A program made the translations under genes and the position numbers. Source: Rhodobiaceae bacterium (GTDB lineage: Bacteria > Pseudomonadota > Alphaproteobacteria > Parvibaculales > Parvibaculaceae). Taken from it: a DNA stretch of 7,802 bases. The notes beneath the pieces were generated by a model that was not told where the DNA came from, did no database searches, and saw nothing but the letters and a program-made list of their open reading frames with translations. This document shows, piece after piece, positions 1 to 5,468 of this stretch (position 1 is its first letter; every line of letters starts with the position of its first letter). The stretch is taken from contig DAIEIL010000193.1 of NCBI GenBank assembly GCA_027352645.1, positions 1 to 7,802 on the forward strand. Direction: 5' to 3'.

Positions 1-321
1 GGCGACAAGCGCATCATCCTCGTCGACGGCAAGCCCGTCGGCGCGATCAACCGTGTGCCGGCCGAAGGCGAGGCGCGTTCGAACATGCATGTCGGCGGTG
101 TCGCCGAGCAATCGAAGCTCACGAAGCGCGAACAGGAAATCTGCGAGATCATCGGCCCGGACCTGAAGAAGCGCGGCCTCATCTTTGTCGGCATCGACGT
201 CATTGGCGATTATCTCACTGAAATCAACGTCACCTCGCCGACCGGCATTCAGGAGATAGATCGTTTCGACCAGACCAACATCGCCGCCCTTGTCTGGGAT
301 GCGATCGAGAGGCGAAAATAG
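1..321 (+). CDS. gshB: Glutathione synthetase, C-terminal part (5' end outside window)
   Basis: This is the last 106 codons of an ATP-grasp enzyme that joins gamma-glutamylcysteine and glycine, using ATP, to make glutathione in the cytoplasm. The reading frame is open from base 1 and ends with TAG at 319-321. What is visible is the family's C-terminal signature. A glycine-rich segment around NMHVGG and AEQSKLT is followed by IGPDLKKRGLIFVGIDVIGD. Then comes the strongly conserved TEINVTSPTGIQEID, which holds the glutamate and asparagine that bind Mg-ATP and the substrate-contact serine. The chain closes with the helix ending in DAIERR, as in Escherichia coli GshB. Bacterial GshB proteins are about 315 residues, so about two thirds of the gene lies upstream of the window. 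The GTG at 55 is an internal codon, not a start. No frameshift or missing residue is seen in the part present. Confidence 0.95.
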   Translation, partial: GDKRIILVDGKPVGAINRVPAEGEARSNMHVGGVAEQSKLTKREQEICEIIGPDLKKRGLIFVGIDVIGDYLTEINVTSPTGIQEIDRFDQTNIAALVWDAIERRK

Positions 322-373
322 CGACGGCGGATTGCGGCGAGGGGCATGCCGCGATCGTCTTCTCTGAAGTTGT

Positions 374-379
374 GGGAGG
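374..379 (+). promoter_or_regulatory. Ribosome binding site that favours GTG 385 as start of the cyclase gene
   Basis: GGGAGG lies 5 bases before the GTG at 385, which is near-ideal spacing. The alternative ATG at 346 has its purine run (GAGGGG, 339-344) only 1 base away, too close for normal initiation. This argues for the shorter protein, although the upstream ATG stays possible. Confidence 0.5.
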
Positions 380-384
380 CTTCG

Positions 385-1413
385 GTGAGCCAGATCGTGT
401 TCGATAAAGTCGACGAAAAGACCATTCGGAATTTTCAGAACCGATTTCTGGTCGTGCTGCTTCTCCTCGTGCCGCTGAATGCCTACCGGCTTTACCCCGT
501 GAATATGGCTGTTCCCGGGATTCAGGCTCTTGCGGTTGTCTTTCTTTTTGTCGTCAATAACTTTGCAAGGCAAAGGGTCTTTCTCACCTTCCTGATCCTT
601 GTGACCCTCGTCAATCTCGTCGCTCAATTTTTTGGTCAGAGGCAGGATGTGATAGTCGGCGCTTTCATGCCGCTCACCTGCATGACGCTTTACTGGCATT
701 CGGACAATAGATGGATTGGCGCCTTTCTCGGGTCTTATTTGCTGCTGGCGTCGGGCCTCAATATCTATGAGTGGAGGCTGGCCAGCGGGCCTTACGATTT
801 TTATGCGATGGAGTTCAAGTTCCTTATGGCCGTCGTCTCCGCAGGCATGGTCGTTTACTATCTGGACTACGTGCACAAGCAAATGAACCAGCAGCTTGTC
901 TTTATCGAACGCAACCGCGACTACTACAAAAGCGTCGCCGGCAGGGATTACCTGACCGGCTTGCGAAATCGCAGCGCCCTCACCGAGCTCTTTAACGCGG
1001 CGGAGAGGCGGTTCAATTCCGTCATCCTTATCGACCTCGACGACTTCAAATCGATCAACGATCTTTACGGACACGCGATCGGCGACGAGTATCTTCGTTC
1101 CGTCGCAGGCGTGCTGGGCAAGCTTGAAAATGACGATCTGGTTGCGGGACGGCTTGGCGGAGACGAGTTCCTTATCATGGCCTCATGCCGTGACGAGGCC
1201 GATGTTAAGGCGCTTGGCCAAAAAGTCGGCGATATGATTGCCGCAATCCGCGTTCCGTCCGCGCAGAATTTTACGGGAAGCACGGCCAGCGTCGGCATGT
1301 GCTTCAGCCTTGCGGAGACGGATCTTCTCGACGCCATCAAGGTGGCCGACAAGGAGATGTATGAACACAAGAAGGCGCGCGCCAACCAGCAGTTGCGTAT
1401 GCAGCTTTACTGA
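385..1413 (+). CDS. Membrane-bound diguanylate cyclase (GGDEF domain)
   Basis: This protein probably makes the second messenger cyclic di-GMP from two GTP. Numbering here follows the longer form from ATG 346 (355 residues); the preferred GTG 385 start is residue 14, giving 342 residues. Six hydrophobic stretches (about 33-48, 53-72, 78-96, 101-117, 123-141, 153-173) form an unclassified membrane sensor. A short linker precedes the GGDEF domain (about 198-350). That domain begins with the typical DYLTGLRNRSAL, and continues with the metal aspartate D230 in LIDLDDFK, N238 and D247 for guanine binding, and GGDEF at 271-275 with catalytic E274. It ends with the usual VADKEMYEHKK. The signature is complete, so the enzyme should be active. 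The RxxD inhibitory I-site normally found just upstream of GGDEF is not recognisable: ENDD (261-264) sits there, with one extra residue before GGDEF. No EAL or HD-GYP domain is attached. The input signal is unknown. The gene ends 28 bases before the iron transporter gene. Confidence 0.88.
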   Translation: MSQIVFDKVDEKTIRNFQNRFLVVLLLLVPLNAYRLYPVNMAVPGIQALAVVFLFVVNNFARQRVFLTFLILVTLVNLVAQFFGQRQDVIVGAFMPLTCMTLYWHSDNRWIGAFLGSYLLLASGLNIYEWRLASGPYDFYAMEFKFLMAVVSAGMVVYYLDYVHKQMNQQLVFIERNRDYYKSVAGRDYLTGLRNRSALTELFNAAERRFNSVILIDLDDFKSINDLYGHAIGDEYLRSVAGVLGKLENDDLVAGRLGGDEFLIMASCRDEADVKALGQKVGDMIAAIRVPSAQNFTGSTASVGMCFSLAETDLLDAIKVADKEMYEHKKARANQQLRMQLY

Positions 1414-1441
1414 GAGTGGCGGCGGGCGGAAGAGAGAAGCG

Positions 1442-2569
1442 ATGGCAGATAGCAGCAAGACGGAGCGCTACAAGGAGAACCTGCAAGGCGAGGTCGATGG
1501 CGCATCGCTCTATCGGTCGCTGGCCGATGTAGAGCCGGACCCGAAACTTGCCGAGGTCTATCGCCGTCTTGCCGCCGTAGAGGAAAGCCATGCGGAATAT
1601 TGGAAGAAGCAGCTCGGCAAGGTCGGCGCGCGCATTCCGGCATTGAAGCCCGGATTTCGTACACGTTCGCTCGCATTTCTGGCGCGCCGCTTCGGCCCCG
1701 CTTTCGTCCTTCCCGTCATCAACACGCTCGAGCAGGCCGACAGCGGCGTCTACGACAAACAGTCCGAAGCCGTTGCGGGGGGATTGCCGCAGGCCGAGCG
1801 TTCGCACGCCCGCATTCTCTCCGCCATCGCGAGCCCCAAATCCGGTCTTGAAGGCGGCACCATCGCGCGGCTCGAAGGGCGTCATCGCGCCATGGGCGGC
1901 AATGCGCTTCGCGCGGCGGTGCTGGGCGCCAATGACGGTCTCGTCTCGAATATGTCGCTCGTCATGGGCGTCGCGGGCGCGGAGGTCTCGAACAGCACGA
2001 TCCTGCTGACGGGTCTTGCCGGTCTCGTTGCGGGCGCCTGCTCCATGGCGATGGGCGAATGGCTTTCCGTCAATTCCTCGCGCGAGCTTTATCAAAAGCA
2101 GATCGCGACCGAGGCGATGGAACTGGAAGAAGTGCCTGAGGAAGAAAAGGAAGAGCTCGTCCTCATCTATCAGGCCAAGGGTTTGAGCGAGCCGGAGGCA
2201 AGAGCGCTGGCCGACAAGCTCCACTCCGACAAGAACACCGCCCTCGATACGCTGGTGCGCGAGGAGCTCGGCATCGATCCCGCGGAACTCGGTGGTTCCG
2301 CCTGGGGGGCGGCGGGAACATCTTTCCTGCTCTTTTCCTTCGGGGCGATCTTTCCGGTGGCGCCCTATTTTTTCCTCTCCGGCTGGTCGGCACTCATCGT
2401 CAGTCTGGCGCTCAGCGGAGCGGCCCTCGCGGGTATCGGTCTCGGCACTTCGCTTTTCACCGGGCGCGGCGCGATCTTCTCCGCCATGCGGCAAGTGCTG
2501 ATCGGCTTTGCCGCCGCAGGGGTCACCTATGGCGTCGGCGCCCTGGTCGGCGTCAATCTCGCGGGGTGA
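1442..2569 (+). CDS. Ferritin-like domain fused to VIT1/CCC1 iron/manganese transporter (MbfA-like)
   Basis: This 375-residue inner-membrane protein probably removes Fe(II), and perhaps Mn(II), from the cytoplasm. Residues about 8-130 are a rubrerythrin/ferritin-like four-helix domain. Its diiron ligand pattern is visible twice: E17 with E47-E-S-H50, then E97 with E119-R-S-H122. Residues about 155-375 are a VIT1/CCC1 domain. It opens with AAVLGANDGLVSNMSLVMG, carrying the conserved membrane aspartate (D165) and methionine. A second membrane segment reaches MAMGEWLSV. A glutamate-rich cytoplasmic metal-binding stretch (about 215-262) and three C-terminal hydrophobic segments (about 290-311, 315-335, 350-372) follow. 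This layout matches MbfA, the membrane-bound ferritin known from Agrobacterium and Bradyrhizobium as an iron exporter controlled by Irr. The ATG at 1442 has a purine-rich GGAAGAGAGAAG upstream, and the family N-terminus begins there. The frame stays open upstream into the cyclase gene, but that extension is arginine-rich shadow. No Irr-type operator was recognised nearby. Family identity is firm; transport direction and metal are inferred. Confidence 0.9.
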   Translation: MADSSKTERYKENLQGEVDGASLYRSLADVEPDPKLAEVYRRLAAVEESHAEYWKKQLGKVGARIPALKPGFRTRSLAFLARRFGPAFVLPVINTLEQADSGVYDKQSEAVAGGLPQAERSHARILSAIASPKSGLEGGTIARLEGRHRAMGGNALRAAVLGANDGLVSNMSLVMGVAGAEVSNSTILLTGLAGLVAGACSMAMGEWLSVNSSRELYQKQIATEAMELEEVPEEEKEELVLIYQAKGLSEPEARALADKLHSDKNTALDTLVREELGIDPAELGGSAWGAAGTSFLLFSFGAIFPVAPYFFLSGWSALIVSLALSGAALAGIGLGTSLFTGRGAIFSAMRQVLIGFAAAGVTYGVGALVGVNLAG

Positions 2570-2584
2570 GTTCTCATTTCGTTC

Positions 2585-2613
2585 TTGCTTCCGCACCGCC
2601 GCTTCGCTAGGCT
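2585..2613 (+). promoter_or_regulatory. Possible weak sigma-70 promoter for comM
   Basis: In the 80-base gap before comM, TTGCTT (2585-2590) and TAGGCT (2608-2613) are separated by 17 bases. Each hexamer matches the consensus only partly (about 3 of 6), so this may be chance in the longest gap of the first four-gene run. Confidence 0.22.
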
Positions 2614-2649
2614 TCGTCTGTAAGCGGAGTGAGTGCGGGGGCACGGGGC

Positions 2650-4200
2650 ATGGTTGCGCATATCGAGACGGTCGCCTTTCTGGGCGTCGAGGCGCGGCCC
2701 GTCGACGTGCAGGTCCAGATCGCGGGTGGGGCGCCGGCCTTTTCGGTCGTGGGGCTCGCCGACAAGGCGGTTGGCGAAAGCCGCGAGCGCGTCCGCGCTG
2801 CGCTCTCGGCCATCGGCCTCGGCCTTCCGCCCAAGCGCATCACCGTCAATCTCGCGCCCGCCGATCTGCCGAAGGAAGGCAGCCATTACGACCTGCCGAT
2901 CGCGATCGGGCTTCTCGTCGCCATGAACGTGCTGCCGGCGCAGGAGCTGGAACGGTTCGTCGTCATCGGGGAACTCTCGCTCGACGGCGCGATCAATGCC
3001 GTAGCGGGCGCGCTTCCCGCCGCGATTGCGGCCAACGCCAAATCCAAGGGCCTCATCTGTCCCGAGGCTTGCGGGCCGGAAGCGGCATGGGCAGGCATGG
3101 GGGCGGACAATCCGGGCGGCGTGCTCGCGCCCCGCTCGATCATCCAGCTCGTCAATCATTTCAAGGGAACGCAGGTTCTGGCCGAGCCCGCGCCCATGCG
3201 GGCGGTCGAGGGCCGGGCGTTGCCTGACCTTCGCGACATCAAGGGACAGGAAAGCGCCAAGCGTGCGCTCGAAGTGGCAGCCGCAGGCGGTCATAATCTG
3301 CTCATGGTGGGCCCGCCCGGCTCTGGCAAGTCCATGCTCGCCTCGCGCCTGCCCGGTATCCTTCCGCCGCTCAATCCGCGCGAAATGCTTGAAGTCTCGA
3401 TGATCGCCTCGATTGCTGGTGAGTTGACGGCGACAGGTCTCGGCCGCGCCCGCGCTTTCCGCGCGCCACACCATTCCGCCTCCATGGCGGCGCTGGTCGG
3501 CGGGGGTTTGCGCGCGAAGCCCGGCGAGGTGTCGCTCGCCCATCGCGGCGTTCTCTTCCTCGACGAATTGCCGGAGTTTCCGCGTCAGGTTCTGGACAGT
3601 CTGCGCCAGCCGATCGAGACCGGCGAGGCGGTCGTTGCCCGCGCGAATGCGCATGTGACCTATCCCGCGCGCTTTCAGCTGGTCGCCGCCATGAATCCCT
3701 GCCGCTGCGGCCATGCAGGAGACGAAACCCGCGCCTGTCCCCGCGTGCCGCGCTGTGTGTCCGATTATCAATCGAAGCTTTCAGGCCCCCTGCTCGACCG
3801 CATCGACATTCATGTCGAGGTGCCGCCGGTCTCGCCTGCCGATCTCTCGTTGCCGCCCGCCGCCGAAGGTTCGGCGGAAGTGGGCGCCCGCGTCGCCGCC
3901 GCCCGCGCCGTGCAGGAAGCGCGTTACGCGGAGCATGCGGCCCGGGGTGGCCCAAGCCTCAATTCGCAGGTTGAAGGCGAACTGCTCGATAAAGTGGCAG
4001 CGCCCGACGAGGCGGGCGTCCGGCTTCTGACCGAAGCGGCGGAGCGCATGCGCCTTACCGCGCGGGGCTATCACCGCGTGCTTCGCGTCGCTCGCACACT
4101 CGCTGATCTCGAGGGGTCGGAGTCCGTGCGTCGCCTCCATGTCGCCGAGGCGCTTGCCTATCGCGAGCCCGTCGCCGGGCGTCTCGGGGCGCATGCCTGA
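2650..4200 (+). CDS. comM: ComM/YifB family AAA+ helicase (Mg-chelatase-like)
   Basis: This 516-residue protein belongs to the YifB/ComM family. Vibrio ComM is a hexameric helicase that drives branch migration when incoming DNA is integrated during natural transformation. The family is also widespread in species not known to be transformable. The N-terminal ChlI-like domain (about 20-140) is the typical MVAHI...GVEARPVDVQVQI...VVGLADKAVGESRERVRAAL. The AAA+ core (about 190-395) has Walker A GPPGSGKS at 221-228 and Walker B LFLDE at 302-306. A cysteine cluster characteristic of the family (C351, C353, C363, C369) follows, then SGPLLDRIDIHVEVP. The C-terminal Mg-chelatase domain (about 405-505) contains RMRLTARGYHRVLRVARTLADLEG. 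Length is normal and all motifs are intact. I chose ATG 2650 because homologues begin MVAHI. An in-frame GTG at 2629 would add seven residues but has its GGAG directly touching the start. A gshB-comM neighbourhood is common in alphaproteobacteria (recollection, not searched). Confidence 0.95.
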   Translation: MVAHIETVAFLGVEARPVDVQVQIAGGAPAFSVVGLADKAVGESRERVRAALSAIGLGLPPKRITVNLAPADLPKEGSHYDLPIAIGLLVAMNVLPAQELERFVVIGELSLDGAINAVAGALPAAIAANAKSKGLICPEACGPEAAWAGMGADNPGGVLAPRSIIQLVNHFKGTQVLAEPAPMRAVEGRALPDLRDIKGQESAKRALEVAAAGGHNLLMVGPPGSGKSMLASRLPGILPPLNPREMLEVSMIASIAGELTATGLGRARAFRAPHHSASMAALVGGGLRAKPGEVSLAHRGVLFLDELPEFPRQVLDSLRQPIETGEAVVARANAHVTYPARFQLVAAMNPCRCGHAGDETRACPRVPRCVSDYQSKLSGPLLDRIDIHVEVPPVSPADLSLPPAAEGSAEVGARVAAARAVQEARYAEHAARGGPSLNSQVEGELLDKVAAPDEAGVRLLTEAAERMRLTARGYHRVLRVARTLADLEGSESVRRLHVAEALAYREPVAGRLGAHA

Positions 4201-4221
4201 CGCCGTGCCGCGGGTGTACGG

Positions 4222-4261
4222 ATTGTCGGGGTACAATATGTATCAGAGACAATAAATTGTC
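4222..4261 (+). promoter_or_regulatory. Overlapping ATTGTC/GACAAT dyads, candidate operator
   Basis: ATTGTC occurs at 4222-4227 and 4256-4261, and its reverse complement GACAAT at 4248-4253. The last two form a perfect palindrome with 6-bp arms and an AA centre (4248-4261). ATTGT (4222-4226) also pairs with ACAAT (4233-4237) across 6 bases. TACAAT at 4232-4237 resembles a -10 box, but no good -35 lies 16-18 bases before it. The cluster is AT-rich against a GC-rich background and lies 91-130 bases before the cytochrome start. A dimeric repressor or activator site is plausible; the binding protein is unknown. Confidence 0.35.
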
Positions 4262-4272
4262 CGCCTACGGTC

Positions 4273-4293
4273 TTGATTGAGAGTGAAAATCAA
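4273..4293 (+). promoter_or_regulatory. Inverted repeat TTGATT-N9-AATCAA before the cytochrome gene
   Basis: TTGATT (4273-4278) and AATCAA (4288-4293) are perfect inverted arms separated by 9 bases. The half-sites are those of FNR/FixK boxes, but those regulators need TTGAT-N4-ATCAA and here the inner gap is 11. It may be an operator for another dimer or coincidence in an AT-rich stretch. Confidence 0.25.
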
Positions 4294-4299
4294 ATAAGG

Positions 4300-4313
4300 A
4301 TGTCGCCCGACAT
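4300..4313 (+). repeat. Perfect 6-2-6 palindrome ATGTCG-CC-CGACAT in the cytochrome leader
   Basis: The arms are exact reverse complements with a CC centre, the same geometry as the dyad at 4248-4261. It lies 38 bases before the cytochrome start codon. It could be a protein binding site or an RNA hairpin in the leader, although a two-base loop would have to open to fold. Function unknown. Confidence 0.3.
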
Positions 4314-4337
4314 GGCTGCGGAAATGGTGCGGCCTTG

Positions 4338-4344
4338 AAGGGGA
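4338..4344 (+). promoter_or_regulatory. Strong ribosome binding site of the cytochrome gene
   Basis: AAGGGGA lies 7 bases before ATG 4352. It is among the best Shine-Dalgarno matches in the window and fixes the start of the cytochrome. Confidence 0.65.
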
Positions 4345-4351
4345 ACATCTC

Positions 4352-5335
4352 ATGTCATTGAAACGTATCGCCCTCTGGGGCGTCGCCGCCCTGGTTGCGT
4401 TTGTCGTGCTGGCCGTTGCTGCCGTCTTCCTGATCTTTCCGCGCGTTTCGGCCGCCCCGGATCTCAAGGTCGAGGCGACGCCTGAACTCGTTGCTCGCGG
4501 CGACTATCTCTTCAACAGCCAGTTCGCCTGCGGTGCCTGCCATACGCCGGAGATGGAGCCGCACCGTTTCTCGCGTGTCTCGGACAAGTCGCGCGTCGGC
4601 GCAGGCCGCTATATGGGCGGCGTTCCCGATTTCCCGGCTGACATTTATGCGCCGAACCTGACGCCGACGGCGCTGGGCGACTGGACGGATGGCGAGATCT
4701 ATCGCGCCATCGTTTCGGGCGTCGATCGGAACGGCAAGCCGCTCTTCCCGGTGATGCCCTATCCCTTCTACAAGAGCCTCGATCCCGAGGACGTGAAGGC
4801 CGTCGTCGCCTATCTGCGTTCGCTGCCGCCGCAGCCGGTCACGATGCCGCGTACCAAGCTGCCCATGCCGCTTCCGGTCGTCATGCGCTTTGTGCCCGCC
4901 GATGCGACGCCGCAGAAGCGTCCGGATGGCACGGACGAGGTCGCGCTCGGCAAGTATCTGGCTTTCACCTCTTCCTGCTTCGAATGCCACACCAAGCGCA
5001 ATGAGCGCGGCGAGCCGACCGGCACACCCTTCGCAGGCGGAAATCCCTTCTCGCTGCCGGGCGGCGCCGTTGCCACATCGGCCAACATCACGCCGCACAA
5101 GGAAGCGGGCATCGGCGCATGGACGCGCGAGGAATTCCTCGCTCGTTTCCACTCCCGCAATGCCGAGGCCGACATGAAGATCATGCCCACGGGCCATGAC
5201 TTCGACACGGAAATGCCCTGGAACCACTATGCCGGCATGACCGACGCCGATCTCGGCGCGATCTATGCCTATCTCCGCACCGTGCCGCCGGTCGGCGCGA
5301 AGGTCACTCTCTTCACGCCCGCTGCCGAGAAATAG
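4352..5335 (+). CDS. Exported or membrane-anchored diheme c-type cytochrome
   Basis: This 327-residue protein is a periplasmic electron carrier with two covalently bound hemes. Residues 1-5 (MSLKR) and a hydrophobic segment at about 7-29 form a signal peptide or uncleaved anchor. VSA at 32-34 could be a signal peptidase site, so the protein may be released or stay tethered. Two cytochrome c domains follow, each with a CxxCH site: CGACH (C60, C63, H64) and CFECH (C209, C212, H213). Candidate methionine axial ligands are M135 in FPVMPYPFY, and M278 or M288 near the C-terminus. The repeated pattern of APNLTP...GDWTDGEIYRAI and SANITPHKEAGIGAWTREEF, each followed by AYLR-type helices, resembles the cytochrome subunits of membrane alcohol/aldehyde dehydrogenases. 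Those subunits usually carry three hemes; this one has two and no dehydrogenase gene beside it. The donor and acceptor are therefore unknown. It appears to be a single-gene unit, with its own leader and a stem-loop 13 bases after the stop. Confidence 0.9.
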   Translation: MSLKRIALWGVAALVAFVVLAVAAVFLIFPRVSAAPDLKVEATPELVARGDYLFNSQFACGACHTPEMEPHRFSRVSDKSRVGAGRYMGGVPDFPADIYAPNLTPTALGDWTDGEIYRAIVSGVDRNGKPLFPVMPYPFYKSLDPEDVKAVVAYLRSLPPQPVTMPRTKLPMPLPVVMRFVPADATPQKRPDGTDEVALGKYLAFTSSCFECHTKRNERGEPTGTPFAGGNPFSLPGGAVATSANITPHKEAGIGAWTREEFLARFHSRNAEADMKIMPTGHDFDTEMPWNHYAGMTDADLGAIYAYLRTVPPVGAKVTLFTPAAEK

Positions 5336-5348
5336 GCCGAACCGGCCC

Positions 5349-5375
5349 GACCGCCTCCCACCCGGGGAGGCGGTC
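5349..5375 (+). terminator. Stem-loop after the cytochrome gene, likely terminator
   Basis: GACCGCCTCCC (5349-5359) and GGGAGGCGGTC (5365-5375) form a perfect 11-bp GC-rich stem around the five-base loop ACCCG. It begins 13 bases after the cytochrome stop codon. No T-run follows on either strand, so it could act as a weak or assisted terminator, or as a 3' end stabilising hairpin. Confidence 0.6.
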
Positions 5376-5468
5376 ACTCGTCCACCCTAGCCGCTCCTGC
5401 GGCGGTAACCGAATGGAAAGCATGTTCGTCGCAGTTTAGGCGCTGGTCTGGCCTTCACTGCGGGAACC

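Noticed and set aside
1238..1441. Upstream extension of the ferritin-VIT1 frame into the cyclase gene
   Set aside because: The extra 68 residues are arginine-rich and out of frame with the conserved GGDEF C-terminus; ATG 1442 fits the family N-terminus and has a ribosome site.
1337..2644. A 435-codon - strand frame opposite the ferritin-VIT1 gene
   Set aside because: It lies antisense to a clearly conserved protein, and its composition is typical of a shadow.
2527..3771. A 414-codon - strand frame opposite comM
   Set aside because: The + strand encodes intact Walker A and B motifs and the whole ComM architecture; the antisense translation has no family features.
4273..4293. A genuine FNR/FixK box
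   Set aside because: Half-sites match but the inner spacing is 11 instead of 4, so it is reported only as an unassigned inverted repeat.
4355..5377. A 340-codon - strand frame opposite the cytochrome gene
   Set aside because: The + strand has the ribosome site, signal segment and two CxxCH sites; the antisense frame shows none.
5390..5403. Small hairpin GCCGC-TCCT-GCGGC downstream of the terminator-like stem
   Set aside because: A five-base GC stem is expected by chance in DNA of this composition and has no T-run.
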